The notes under the pieces: generated by a model
The model's database searches: none
What the model was told of the DNA's origin: nothing
The model's input: the letters and a program-made list of their open reading frames with translations, nothing else
Assembly: GCF_028713515.1 (NCBI RefSeq)
Contig: NZ_JAQTOD010000002.1
Coordinates: forward strand, 366,501-430,500
Direction of reading: 5' to 3'
Length of the DNA stretch: 64,000 bases
Source of the DNA: Sulfurimonas sp.
Lineage (GTDB): Bacteria > Campylobacterota > Campylobacteria > Campylobacterales > Sulfurimonadaceae
Program-made: the position numbers and the translations under genes
Shown: in pieces, positions 7,869 to 16,943 of the stretch
Layout of the letters: each line of letters starts with the position of its first letter
Numbering within the stretch: position 1 is the stretch's first letter

Positions 7869-7882
7869 GGGCCTTTGGGCCC
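7869..7882 (+). other. Short GC hairpin in the norB-nirS intergenic region
   Basis: GGGCC (7869-7873) pairs with GGCCC (7878-7882) around a TTTG loop. No T-run follows, so it is not an intrinsic terminator. It lies 31 bp before nirS and could protect or mark a processed 5' end that sets the nirS to nor transcript ratio. Confidence 0.5.
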
Positions 7883-7912
7883 TAAATGTCTAATTTTAGA
7901 AGGAGAAATAAA

Positions 7913-9553
7913 ATGAGATTAAATAAATTAGTTATGTCTGTTGCTACTTTAGCGGTTGTTAGTTCTGGTTTACTTGCTGATACATCTGCAATGGATGTTG
8001 AAAAAGTTTTTGAAAAAGAGTGTCAAGGCTGTCATGGTCCTAACCACGAAGGTGGTGTTGGTTCAGACCTTCGTCCTGCGGTTGTTGCTAAGAAAAATTC
8101 TTACGCACTTGCTGATACAATTTTAAATGGTAGAGCTGGTACAGCAATGCCACAATTTAAAGAGAAGTTCTCAAAAGCTGATGCTGATAAAATGGTTGAT
8201 TATATTCAACACTTTAAAGGTAAAAAAATTGATACACTTACTTTAGATGCTGTAAAAAGTGGATGGAAAAAACTTAACGATAGAATGGCATTTTTCACAA
8301 AATATCCAAATCCAACGGATGTTGTCAGAAATACAGATATCTGTTTCGTAACAGAGAGAGATGCTGAGCGTGTTGCTTTCGTTGATGGTACTAACGGTAA
8401 AATCTTATCTAAGCACCCAGCTGGTTTTGCTGTGCATGTTACAGTAACTAACAAGCGCCAACCTCGTTATGCTTACTCAATCTCTCGTTCAGGTTTAGTA
8501 ACAATGTTCGACTTAAATACTCCAGGTCAACAAAAAATTGCTGAAGTTCAAGTTGGTTCTGACTCTCGTGGTCTTGCAGTTTCTCCAGATGGAAAATTCC
8601 TAATGGCTGGAAACTATGTACCAGGCGGAGCTATCTTAATGGACGCTATGACTCTTGAGCCATTAAAAGTTTACCCAACATCAAGCGTAATAAAAGCAAA
8701 TGGTGACATCGATTCATCTCGTGTAGCTGGTATTTTTGATACTCCGTACGGTCCTTATATTGCATTCGCACTTAAAGACGGTGGGCATGTTTATATCGTA
8801 GATTACTCTAAACCGAACTATCCAATTGTTGGAGATATTCCAAATATTGGTGAAATTCTTCATGATGGTTTCTTAAATGAAGGAAAAGAGATTGGTCGTT
8901 ATCTATTCATTGCATCTCAAGGTTCTGATGTTGTTGGTGTTGTAGACTTTAAAACTAAATCTTTAGTTACAAAAATCTATACAGGTCCATCATCTAAGCC
9001 ACATCCAGGTCAAGGTTCTTCTTGGTACAATGAAGGTTTAAGACAACAACTTGGTGCTACTGTTAACATGAACTTAGGTCAAGTAACTATCTGGGATAGC
9101 AATTTTGACGTAATTCGTCAAATCCCAACTGCTGGTGGTGGTCTATTTATTGGTACATCCGAGCATACTCCGTTCCTTTGGGCTGACAATGTTATCGGTG
9201 GAGAGTCTGCATGGAATCAAATTCACTTGATTAACAAGCAAACTCTTGAGCTAGACAGAATTCTTACTGTTGGCACCGAAAAAGGTACTATTACTCACCC
9301 TGTAACTCACAAAGTTATGCATGAGTGGAAAGTTCCTACGGTTAAAGACAAAGATGGAAAAGTTTTAACTCCTCGTATCCTTCACGCTGAGCCAGCAAAC
9401 CATGGTCACTGGCAAATGGTTTCTGAGTGGAATGCAGGTCGTATCGGTATCTATGAAGCTGAGACAGGAAAATTTGTTAAATATATCGAAGGTTTAACAA
9501 CTCCTACTTTCACTTACTCTATTGAGCACAGACAAACTATACCAGGCGCATAA
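7913..9553 (+). CDS. nirS: Cytochrome cd1 nitrite reductase NirS
   Basis: A 546-aa periplasmic enzyme reducing nitrite to NO. It has a signal peptide (about 1-22), an N-terminal cytochrome c domain with CQGCH at 37-41, and a C-terminal eight-bladed propeller for heme d1. Recognisable d1-domain landmarks are FAVHVTVTNKRQPRYAYSISRSG, SPDGKFLMAGNY, SSKPHPGQGSSW and GTSEHTPFLWADN, which hold the candidate heme and catalytic histidines. ATG 7913 follows AGGAG at 7901-7905. Arginine is mostly CGT, unlike the AGA-rich genes downstream, which suggests high expression. A terminator follows at 9562. Confidence 0.97.
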   Translation: MRLNKLVMSVATLAVVSSGLLADTSAMDVEKVFEKECQGCHGPNHEGGVGSDLRPAVVAKKNSYALADTILNGRAGTAMPQFKEKFSKADADKMVDYIQHFKGKKIDTLTLDAVKSGWKKLNDRMAFFTKYPNPTDVVRNTDICFVTERDAERVAFVDGTNGKILSKHPAGFAVHVTVTNKRQPRYAYSISRSGLVTMFDLNTPGQQKIAEVQVGSDSRGLAVSPDGKFLMAGNYVPGGAILMDAMTLEPLKVYPTSSVIKANGDIDSSRVAGIFDTPYGPYIAFALKDGGHVYIVDYSKPNYPIVGDIPNIGEILHDGFLNEGKEIGRYLFIASQGSDVVGVVDFKTKSLVTKIYTGPSSKPHPGQGSSWYNEGLRQQLGATVNMNLGQVTIWDSNFDVIRQIPTAGGGLFIGTSEHTPFLWADNVIGGESAWNQIHLINKQTLELDRILTVGTEKGTITHPVTHKVMHEWKVPTVKDKDGKVLTPRILHAEPANHGHWQMVSEWNAGRIGIYEAETGKFVKYIEGLTTPTFTYSIEHRQTIPGA

Positions 9554-9561
9554 TTTGCACC

Positions 9562-9586
9562 TTCTCTCCTTTTTGGAGAGAAAATT
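9562..9586 (+). terminator. Rho-independent terminator after nirS
   Basis: TTCTCTCC (9562-9569) pairs perfectly with GGAGAGAA (9575-9582) around a five-T loop, and is followed by A/T-rich AATTTATA. It likely ends the nor/nir transcript before the cytochrome c and heme d1 genes. Confidence 0.75.
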
Positions 9587-9697
9587 TATAAAACGCTCTA
9601 TATAATCCTCTATCCTTTTTTAAATACCAATAAAATCTTATATATCATTTAATTTAATAATTTAGCCTACTTATAGTGCATAATTCAAGTTTATTTT

Positions 9698-9706
9698 TGT
9701 TAGAAT
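9698..9706 (+). promoter_or_regulatory. Extended -10 promoter of the heme d1 gene run
   Basis: TGTTAGAAT (extended TGn with hexamer TAGAAT at 9701-9706) follows a T-rich stretch 25 bp before the cytochrome c ATG. No FNR-type box is visible here. The genes from 9731 to 15227 overlap or abut, so this could drive all of them. Confidence 0.5.
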
Positions 9707-9730
9707 AATGAACAAAACGAAAGATTTATT

Positions 9731-10036
9731 ATGAAAAAAATTATACTTATTTTATCGGTTGCCCTCTCTTGTTCCCTGTCAGCCGAGCCAGAAGGAAAAG
9801 CTGTTTTTGAAAAATATTGTTGGGGTTGTCACCATCAGACAGCCATGGCATTTGGTCCTCCATTTAACGAAATAGCAAAAAAGCGTTCGCTTGAAGAGAT
9901 TCAGGCATACATAACAGATCCAGAATCAATGTATAAAGCATTTGGATATAAACGAACCGCTATGACAAAACTAACACTAACAGACAAAGAGAGAGAAGTT
10001 GTCGCAAAATATATTCTTACATACAAAGGTAAATAA
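9731..10036 (+). CDS. Small periplasmic monoheme cytochrome c (NirC/NirM-like)
   Basis: A 101-aa protein with a signal peptide (about 1-18, cleaved near SLSA/EP), one heme site CWGCH at 30-34 and a candidate distal methionine M78 (KRTAMTKLT). It is a typical small class I cytochrome. Its stop shares a base with the nirJ start (TAATG). In other denitrifiers small cytochromes in nir clusters (NirC, NirM) deliver electrons to NirS or act in d1 maturation; the same role is inferred here from position. Confidence 0.88.
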   Translation: MKKIILILSVALSCSLSAEPEGKAVFEKYCWGCHHQTAMAFGPPFNEIAKKRSLEEIQAYITDPESMYKAFGYKRTAMTKLTLTDKEREVVAKYILTYKGK

Positions 10037-11163
10037 TGTTTAGACTATCAAACCTAATAGCTTCCGTAGTAGAAAATAAGCCGGAGAGGGTATTAAATGG
10101 CTCTATTGCGATATGGAATTTTACAAATAGATGTAATCTCTCATGCCTTCACTGCTACTCAAAATCAACTCTTGATGAAATCGATACGCTTACTACAGAG
10201 CAGATAAAAAAAACTATTTTAGAGATGAAAGAGAATGGTGTTAAGTTTATTATCTTCTCTGGTGGAGAGCCACTCACAAGAAAAGACCTGTTTGAGATTG
10301 CTGATTTTTGTAAAGAGAACAAGATAGTTACTTATCTTTCAAGCAATGGTCTATACTTTACAAAAAGCAATGTCCAAAGAATTGTTGACACTTTTGATTA
10401 TGTTGGTATAAGTATTGATGGTGATGAGTCTACACACGACTACTTTCGTGGCTTAAAAGGTGCTTTTAGAGAGACGCTGAAAGCTGTGCAGTTGGCCAAT
10501 GCAACTGGAGCCAAGGTTGGTATTCGTTTTACTGTAACGAAAGAAACCATAAACTCTCTGGAGTATATCTTTGACTTAGCAGAGAAAGAAAATATCCCAA
10601 AAATATATATATCACATCTTGTCTATTCTGGACGAGGACTTGATAATCTAAAAATGGATTTAACTAAAGAGCAAAGAAGAGGCTCTGTTGAGTTTATCTT
10701 AAAAAAAGCGTTTGAGTATTACGAAACAGGCAGGGATATAGAGATAGTAACTGGAAACATGGAGCAAGATGCAATTCTCTTTTTAAATGAATTTGCTCTT
10801 AAATATCCAGAGTTGAAAAGCATCATGAGAGAGAGATTGGTTAGTTGGGGCGGGAATAGTGCTGGAAGAAAATTGTTAAACATAAATAGTGAAGGCGATG
10901 TAAGACCAGACCCATTTTTTCCTTTTACAGCCGGCAATATTATAGAAAAAGATTTTGGCGATATTTGGAAGGGCGGCGAGCTACTTGATAAACTAAGAGT
11001 TCATCCACGCACATATATCAGCGGAATTTGTTCAGATTGCGAGCAGATAGATATATGTAATGGCGGCTCAAGAGCAAGAGCTTATGCAGTAACTGGCGAT
11101 TTGTGGAGTGAAGATCCATCGTGCTACTTAACAGAGAAAGAGAGAAAGAGAGAAAATGACTAA
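10036..11163 (+). CDS. nirJ: Radical SAM heme d1 biosynthesis protein NirJ
   Basis: A 375-aa radical SAM enzyme with the SAM cluster motif C33-x3-C37-x2-C40 (CNLSCLHC), FSGGEPL at about 74-80, and a C-terminal SPASM-like cysteine set (CSDCEQIDIC, then a later SCYL). NirJ removes two propionate side chains from didecarboxysiroheme to form the dioxo-isobacteriochlorin intermediate of heme d1. The gene is coupled to the cytochrome upstream (TAATG) and overlaps nirF by 8 bp. AhbC and AhbD heme enzymes are related; the nirF/nirS context favours NirJ. Confidence 0.92.
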   Translation: MFRLSNLIASVVENKPERVLNGSIAIWNFTNRCNLSCLHCYSKSTLDEIDTLTTEQIKKTILEMKENGVKFIIFSGGEPLTRKDLFEIADFCKENKIVTYLSSNGLYFTKSNVQRIVDTFDYVGISIDGDESTHDYFRGLKGAFRETLKAVQLANATGAKVGIRFTVTKETINSLEYIFDLAEKENIPKIYISHLVYSGRGLDNLKMDLTKEQRRGSVEFILKKAFEYYETGRDIEIVTGNMEQDAILFLNEFALKYPELKSIMRERLVSWGGNSAGRKLLNINSEGDVRPDPFFPFTAGNIIEKDFGDIWKGGELLDKLRVHPRTYISGICSDCEQIDICNGGSRARAYAVTGDLWSEDPSCYLTEKERKREND

Positions 11164-12307
11164 TATTATGAATAAAAAACTACCAATAATTTCTATTGCG
11201 CTAGCGCTTTTAATAGCCTTCTCTTCACTTTGTGCACAGTCACTAAACCCTATTCTTAGTGATTTAGATAAAGAAGAGAAGCTGTTTATAGTTGAGAGAG
11301 AGAAAAGTTCTCTTGCCATAGTTGAAACTGGATTAACCAAAGGTCATTTAGATGGCATGCATGATATGAGTCATGGCGTTGTTAAGTTTGATGGCAAAGA
11401 TGGCTATGCTATCTCTAGAGATGGGTATGTTATTAAATTTAATCCGGAGACAGAAAAAGTTATAAAAGATTTTAAAACAAGTGATAGTGCAATTGGGTTT
11501 ACGGTTGAGAAAAACTATATAGCAGTGGCAAACTATGCTAAAAAAAGTGTAGACATTTTAGATAGAAACTTAAACCCTATAAAATCATTTAGCACTAATT
11601 CAAAAAATGTTGGAATTAAAGCTTACAAAGATTACCTGATATTTGCTCAGATGGATAACGACAAAATTACTATATTAAAAGATAAAAACGATGGCAAAAC
11701 ACTTCCAAATTTTGAGATTTTTAAAGAGTTTGAAAATGTTGGAACAATGCCATTTGACGCAATGATAAAAAACAATAACTTTATTGTTGGATTTTTCAAA
11801 AGCGACTTTTTTGGTGTTGTAAATCTTGACACTATGGAGTACTCAAAAATTAAAATCCTACTTGAAGACAGAAAGCCTGTTTTAAAAGTTCCACATTTTG
11901 GCTTTTGGAGCATAAGCGAGGGGAATGTTTTCATCCCAGCTGTTGGCAATAACAAGGTTTTAGTTTATACATCTGACTTTAAATTTGTAAAAAGCATTGA
12001 AACAGAAGGTCTTCCGGTGTTTACCGCTCTTAGCCCTGATCAAAAATACATGGTGGTAACATTTAGTGGGGACAAATTTCCGGTGGTTCAAATCATTGAT
12101 ACACAAACACTAAAAATTATTAAAAGATTTGAGTTTGACGGAAAAGTTTTACATGCAAGATGGTCAAATCTAAGACCGAATTTATATCTATCTGTAAACG
12201 ACACAAACAAAGTTGCAGTTATTAACACTAAAGAGTGGTATTTAGCTCGTGAACTATTTGGCATAAATAAGCCATCTGGTATTTTTATCTATGAAGGAAC
12301 TAAATAA
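11156..12307 (+). CDS. nirF: Heme d1 biosynthesis protein NirF
   Basis: A 383-aa exported beta-propeller related to the d1 domain of NirS. The signal peptide covers about residues 1-26 (IISIALALLIAFSSLCA). The cysteine there does not sit in a good lipobox, so it looks like an ordinary signal rather than a lipoprotein. HGVVKFDGKDGYAISRDGYVIKF (about 72-94) matches the NirF/NirS histidine region. NirF acts late in heme d1 maturation in the periplasm. The start overlaps nirJ; ATG 11156 follows GAGAAAGAGAG. It is translationally coupled to the SUMT gene (TAATG). Confidence 0.92.
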   Translation: MTNIMNKKLPIISIALALLIAFSSLCAQSLNPILSDLDKEEKLFIVEREKSSLAIVETGLTKGHLDGMHDMSHGVVKFDGKDGYAISRDGYVIKFNPETEKVIKDFKTSDSAIGFTVEKNYIAVANYAKKSVDILDRNLNPIKSFSTNSKNVGIKAYKDYLIFAQMDNDKITILKDKNDGKTLPNFEIFKEFENVGTMPFDAMIKNNNFIVGFFKSDFFGVVNLDTMEYSKIKILLEDRKPVLKVPHFGFWSISEGNVFIPAVGNNKVLVYTSDFKFVKSIETEGLPVFTALSPDQKYMVVTFSGDKFPVVQIIDTQTLKIIKRFEFDGKVLHARWSNLRPNLYLSVNDTNKVAVINTKEWYLARELFGINKPSGIFIYEGTK

Positions 12308-13038
12308 TGGGTAGAGTTTATTTAACTGGCGCTGGTCCTGGGGACATAGAACTCTTAACCATAAAAGCACTAAGGGTCATCAAAGATGCTGATGTTATTA
12401 TATATGACCGTCTAGCAAATCCAGAAATTCTTGAAGAAGCAAAAAGTGGATGTGAGTTTGTCTATGTAGGAAAAGAGGATGGCAAACACATTGTTCCTCA
12501 AGATGATATAAACGAAATTATTTATCAAAATGCACTAAAACATGAGAGTGTAGTACGCCTAAAAGGTGGTGACCCGTTTGTTTTTGGTCGTGGTGGCGAA
12601 GAGGCAATATATCTACTTGAAAGAGGTATAAAGTTTGATATTATTCCAGGAATAACCTCTGCAATAAGTGCTCCTGCATATGCTGGAATTCCCGTAACTC
12701 ACCGCGGTGTTGCTGTTAGCTTTAGAGTCGTTACAGGGCATGAATCTCCACATAAAAAAGAGTCACAAATCCCTTGGGAGACATTTAAAACTGACGATAC
12801 TATTATTTTCTTAATGGGACTTCATAATCTACCCAAAATAAGTAAAAAGCTCATAGGCATTGGGAAATCTAGCGATTGCCCGTGTGCTGTAATCTCAAAA
12901 GGAACAACAAAAGATCAGAGTGTTGTTGTTGGAACACTTGAAAATATCGTTGAAATAGCCAAAGATGTCCCTACTCCAGCGTTAATTGTTGTTGGAAAAG
13001 TAGTAGAACTAAGAGAGCAGCTAAAGTGGTTTGAGTGA
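12307..13038 (+). CDS. Uroporphyrinogen-III C-methyltransferase (SUMT; CobA/NirE type)
   Basis: A 243-aa tetrapyrrole methylase with the family's N-terminal VYLTGAGPGDIELLTIKAL (residues 4-22), VRLKGGDPFVFGRGGEE and GITSAISAPAYAGIPVTHRG motifs. It uses two SAM to make precorrin-2, the entry to siroheme and heme d1. Length fits a stand-alone SUMT with no CysG fusion. Placement among nirJ and nirF suggests a NirE role, but it could also serve siroheme or cobalamin synthesis, so I leave the symbol empty. Confidence 0.93.
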   Translation: MGRVYLTGAGPGDIELLTIKALRVIKDADVIIYDRLANPEILEEAKSGCEFVYVGKEDGKHIVPQDDINEIIYQNALKHESVVRLKGGDPFVFGRGGEEAIYLLERGIKFDIIPGITSAISAPAYAGIPVTHRGVAVSFRVVTGHESPHKKESQIPWETFKTDDTIIFLMGLHNLPKISKKLIGIGKSSDCPCAVISKGTTKDQSVVVGTLENIVEIAKDVPTPALIVVGKVVELREQLKWFE

Positions 13039-13039
13039 G

Positions 13040-14551
13040 ATGCTTAAGAGACCAGACACAAATGAGGCGGTGCAAATCGCACCAAATATATATTGGGTTG
13101 GTATGCAACTGCCGAATGACCCATTTCAGTGTCACTCATATCTTATAAAAAACGGCAATGATTCAATCCTTATTGACCCTGGCTCAATGCTTGAGTTTGA
13201 TGAAACCGTTAGAAAAATAAAAAGCATTATTGATATAAAAGATATAAAATATATCATACTTCATCATCAAGATCCAGATTTAGCAGCAGCAGTTCCAGAG
13301 ATAGAAAAATTAATAAACAGAGATGACCTGCTTATTGTAACACACTCTAGAATATCTCCGTTAATCAAACACTATAAGATAAGCTCCAAATATTATGAGA
13401 TAGACAAAAGAAATAACGAATTAATAACAAGCAGTGGATTTAGACTTGAATTTTACACAACTCCATATTGTCACTCTCCTGGTGCCTTTGTTAGTTATGA
13501 CCCACTAAGTAAAACACTTTTTTCAGGTGATATTTTTGGCGGGATAGAGGAGTCATGGGAATTTTATGCAGATGAGACATATTTTTTTAAGGCAAAACTA
13601 TTTCATCAAGAGTATATGCCAAGCAAGGATATCTTTAATTATGCACTAAATAAAATAGAAAAACTAGATATAGAAATAATTGCCCCTCAGCACGGTTCCA
13701 TAATAGAAAAGAAGTATATTTATAAACTAATTAAAGATATGAAAAATCTAGATTGTGGACTTTATATAGAGAGCGGATACAACCGAGAACTCATAGACAC
13801 TATAAAAGAGCTCCAAAACAAGGAGCAAATATTAAAAGAGAGAGATTTACTACTTTTTGAGCAATCAAAAAGGGCAGAAATTGGAGAGATGATTGGTAAT
13901 ATTGCCCATCAATGGCGACAACCTTTGGCTATTATAAACGCCTCTGTTTCAATCTTAAAAGAGAAAAATGGTGCAAATATATTAACAAAAGAGGAAATTG
14001 CGCAAAAGCTCACTAGAATGGAAGAGAGGATAGTATATATGTCTGATACCATTGACGATTTTATGAACTATTATAAACCAAACAGAGGGTGTTCTCTATT
14101 TTTAATCTCAGATGCCATCAAAAAAGCGCTTGAAATAGTAAGTTTTTCTCATAAAAATACCAAAGTGAATGTAACTCTTGACCTTAATGATAACAATAAG
14201 CTATATGGACTTATTAATGAGTTTGTGCAGGTTATTGTATCTATACTATCAAATATAAACGATATTATTATAAGTGAAGCTCCAAAGGATGTTAACATTA
14301 TAATCTCACAAAAAAGCAATGAATTCTTCTCGACAGTAACAATAGAAGACGACTGTGGCGGGATTAGTGATGGAAATGTATCTAAAATTTTTGATCCCTA
14401 TTTTACAACAAAACACAAATCTATTGGGACAGGACTTGGGCTCTATATAGCAAAAATGATTATCCAAGATAAGATGAATGGTACTTTAAGCGCAAAAAAT
14501 AGCGGTAATGGTGCTAAGTTTACAATAAAGATGAAAAATGACAATAGATAA
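13040..14551 (+). CDS. Cytosolic sensor histidine kinase with N-terminal diiron MBL (ODP-like) domain
   Basis: A 503-aa fusion. Residues 1-235 are a metallo-beta-lactamase fold of the ODP/flavodiiron type with candidate metal ligands H76, D78 and D80 (HHQDPD), H145 (YCHSPG), D164 (FSGDIFGG) and H218 (APQHGS). The second histidine of the usual HxExDH motif is leucine. A coiled linker (about 250-280) leads to the kinase: phospho-His H290 in NIAHQWRQPL and an HATPase domain ending in FDPYFTTKH...GTGLGLYIAK. No membrane helix is present. ODP diiron sites bind O2 or NO, so a gas sensor for denitrification is a strong inference. ATG 13040 is chosen over TTG 13031. It overlaps the next gene by 14 bp. 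Confidence 0.9.
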   Translation: MLKRPDTNEAVQIAPNIYWVGMQLPNDPFQCHSYLIKNGNDSILIDPGSMLEFDETVRKIKSIIDIKDIKYIILHHQDPDLAAAVPEIEKLINRDDLLIVTHSRISPLIKHYKISSKYYEIDKRNNELITSSGFRLEFYTTPYCHSPGAFVSYDPLSKTLFSGDIFGGIEESWEFYADETYFFKAKLFHQEYMPSKDIFNYALNKIEKLDIEIIAPQHGSIIEKKYIYKLIKDMKNLDCGLYIESGYNRELIDTIKELQNKEQILKERDLLLFEQSKRAEIGEMIGNIAHQWRQPLAIINASVSILKEKNGANILTKEEIAQKLTRMEERIVYMSDTIDDFMNYYKPNRGCSLFLISDAIKKALEIVSFSHKNTKVNVTLDLNDNNKLYGLINEFVQVIVSILSNINDIIISEAPKDVNIIISQKSNEFFSTVTIEDDCGGISDGNVSKIFDPYFTTKHKSIGTGLGLYIAKMIIQDKMNGTLSAKNSGNGAKFTIKMKNDNR

Positions 14552-15227
14552 AATCAATGACATATCTATACTGGTAGCTGAAGATGAAACAGAGTTGTGC
14601 GAATATATTGTAGAGTATTTAGAAATATTCTTTAGTAGAGTTTATAGAGCAGAGGATGGCATAAAGGCACTAGATATCTATACGCAGAAGCGTCCAAACA
14701 TAATATTAACAGATATAAATATGCCGAATCTTGATGGACTATCACTTATTTCTAAAATCAGAGAAAAAGATAAAGAGACTAAAATCATCATAATGAGCGC
14801 CCATTCTGAGCAAGAAAAACTACTTGAAGCAATTAAACTTCAGCTAGAGGCATATCTCATAAAACCAATAAAAACCGATATGTTAAAAAAAACACTTATG
14901 GATAGTGTAGAGCTAATCAGAAAAACTCAAAGACAAATTCGCTTAAGTGAAAATACATACTGGAGCAAAAACGGCGATACGCTAATATTCAAGAACAAAG
15001 AGATTAAGCTAGTAAAAAAAGAGTATGAAATTATAAAACTACTTTTATCCCAACCGAATCATATTTTCTCTTCACAAGAAATTTTTAAACATCTTTGGCA
15101 AAAAAAGGGTGATAAAGAGTTTTCAAACAGCGCGATAACCTCTCTTATGAAAAGACTTCGCATAAAACTCTCAGAGGATGTGATTATTAATATTTATGGT
15201 GCTGGATACAAGATAGCCCAATTTTAG
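14538..15227 (+). CDS. OmpR-family response regulator, partner of the ODP kinase
   Basis: A 229-aa protein. The receiver domain has acidic residues in VAEDE (13-17), phospho-acceptor D59 (ILTDINMP) and K109 (LIKPI). A C-terminal winged helix (about 140-229) contains VKKEYEIIKLL and the terminal INIYGAGYKI typical of OmpR/PhoB DNA binding. It overlaps the kinase gene, so the pair is co-translated. Targets are unknown; nor/nir/heme d1 promoters are candidates alongside the FNR-type boxes. It is convergent with the Sel1 gene 23 bp away. Confidence 0.93.
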   Translation: MTIDKINDISILVAEDETELCEYIVEYLEIFFSRVYRAEDGIKALDIYTQKRPNIILTDINMPNLDGLSLISKIREKDKETKIIIMSAHSEQEKLLEAIKLQLEAYLIKPIKTDMLKKTLMDSVELIRKTQRQIRLSENTYWSKNGDTLIFKNKEIKLVKKEYEIIKLLLSQPNHIFSSQEIFKHLWQKKGDKEFSNSAITSLMKRLRIKLSEDVIINIYGAGYKIAQF

Positions 15228-15250
15228 ACTCTCTTGATACCCAAAAGTTT

Positions 15251-15952
15251 TCAGTACTTATTTAGTTTATACTTTTCATATAGCGCTGAAGCTTTTGGAT
15301 TACCATCTTCCATAGATTTTTTTGCCCACTTTTTCGCCTGTTTAAATTTTGATTGCTCACAATATATTTCAGCAAGAAGATAATACGCCTCTTTATCTCC
15401 GTCTTTGGCGTTAATCTCTAGCCATTTTGATGCTTTATCAAATTTTAGTATCTGCATATATAAGCGGCCAACATTTTTTATAGCCTCTTTGTGTCCTTGT
15501 AGCGCGGCACTCTCTAGAAGTTCAGCTGTTTTTGTTGCATTTATATCAACTGCATCGCCCTTATAGTACATTAACGCTAAATTAAATTTGGCGTTTGGAT
15601 TGTTTAATTTTGAAGATTTACTTAGGTAATTAAGTGCTTTTGTTTTATTTTGCTCAACATTATAGCCATCCAAGTACATCATACCAATATCATATTGTGC
15701 CGAAGCGTTAAATCCATCAGCTGCTTTTTCAAGCCAAAAGATTGATTTTTTGGTATCCTTTTCAACTCCCAGACCATTTGCATAAAGATAACTAAGTGCA
15801 CTCTGTGACGCACTATCTCCATCTTGTGCACTCTTCTCATAAAGCTCAAAAGCTTTCGCATACTCTTTATTTTTAAAAGCTTTTAAAGCATCGCTATCAA
15901 TTCCATAGAGATTAAAAAACAGTAAAAATCCAATAATAAAAACTCTAAACAT
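15251..15952 (-). CDS. Exported Sel1-repeat protein
   Basis: A 233-aa protein with a signal peptide (about 1-17, FNLYG) and about five to six Sel1/TPR-like repeats of roughly 36 residues (for example ALSYLYANGLGVEKDTKKSI and DIGMMYLDGYNVEQNKTKAL). Such solenoids mediate protein-protein contacts in the periplasm. The last repeats are more TPR-like (AYYLLAEIYCEQSKFKQAKKW). Function is not predictable; no link to the denitrification genes is evident. Confidence 0.88.
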   Translation of the reverse strand: MFRVFIIGFLLFFNLYGIDSDALKAFKNKEYAKAFELYEKSAQDGDSASQSALSYLYANGLGVEKDTKKSIFWLEKAADGFNASAQYDIGMMYLDGYNVEQNKTKALNYLSKSSKLNNPNAKFNLALMYYKGDAVDINATKTAELLESAALQGHKEAIKNVGRLYMQILKFDKASKWLEINAKDGDKEAYYLLAEIYCEQSKFKQAKKWAKKSMEDGNPKASALYEKYKLNKY

Positions 15953-15989
15953 ATATACTCCCTAATATTTTTTTCAATAACTCTTGCAT

Positions 15990-16943
15990 TTAAATCCACC
16001 CTTTTCGCTTAAAGATATAGACAGGTAAAATAGATGAGGCAATCATCATTGCGATTGATAAAAGATATCCATATTGCCAATGTAGCTCAGGCAACAAGTC
16101 AAAGTTCATCCCATAAATACTGGCTATCAATGTTGGTGGAAGAAACACCACATTTACAATGGTAAACATTTTTATAACTTTATTTTGCTCAATACTCAAA
16201 ACTCCAACAAATATATTTTGAAGATAATCTAGTCTCTCAAAATTAAAATCCGTATAATCAATTAGAGATTTAATATCTTTAAGCATAACAGTCACATCAT
16301 GTTTTAGATTATGTTTATATTTATTTGACTTTAAAAAAGAGCTAAGTATTCGTTGTTTATCGTTAAGATTTTCACGAAGCTGCATATTGAGGTCTTCAAG
16401 CGATGAAATTCTCTCTAGTATCTCTTCGTCATCATTTGTGTAGTCCGTTAAGACATGTTTACGCAAACGGGTGATGTCTCGTGAGAGTTTCTCTATTATG
16501 TCTGCATCAGCATCTATTCGTATATCTAAAATTTGGCAAAATATATCGTAACCTGTTTCAAACTGTTTTGGAGTAGCAAAAATCTTACGGTTAAACTCAT
16601 CAAATGTATATAGCTTTGTATAGCGGATTGAGATTAGCAGGTCATGGTACAAGATAAAAGAGACTGTTTCATTATGGGAGCTATCTTTCGCGGTTATTAG
16701 AAAGTAGCTGTTAATCTCAATCTTATCGCTCTCTTCCCAGTAACGAGAACTTATCTCAATCTCTTCTGTCTCTTGTTTGGTTGGAAATTTGATGTTAAAT
16801 GTATTTTCAATAAAAATAATCTCATCATATGTGGGCACCAACATATCTACCCAGACAACTTTATCTATTATTTCACCATCAAGCTCCGTCATTGTGTCAA
16901 TAAGGGCTATTGCATTCTCGTTGCGAATATAACATTTAATCAT
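15990..16943 (-). CDS. corA: CorA-family divalent cation transporter
   Basis: A 317-aa protein with a long cytoplasmic N-domain, a coiled helical stalk (about 165-250) and two C-terminal membrane helices. The signature GMN lies in IASIYGMNFDLLPEL just after the first helix (about 278-280). It imports Mg2+, and homologues can also carry Co2+ or Ni2+. Length and layout are canonical. It stands alone, with 37 bp to the Sel1 gene on the same strand. Confidence 0.93.
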   Translation of the reverse strand: MIKCYIRNENAIALIDTMTELDGEIIDKVVWVDMLVPTYDEIIFIENTFNIKFPTKQETEEIEISSRYWEESDKIEINSYFLITAKDSSHNETVSFILYHDLLISIRYTKLYTFDEFNRKIFATPKQFETGYDIFCQILDIRIDADADIIEKLSRDITRLRKHVLTDYTNDDEEILERISSLEDLNMQLRENLNDKQRILSSFLKSNKYKHNLKHDVTVMLKDIKSLIDYTDFNFERLDYLQNIFVGVLSIEQNKVIKMFTIVNVVFLPPTLIASIYGMNFDLLPELHWQYGYLLSIAMMIASSILPVYIFKRKGWI

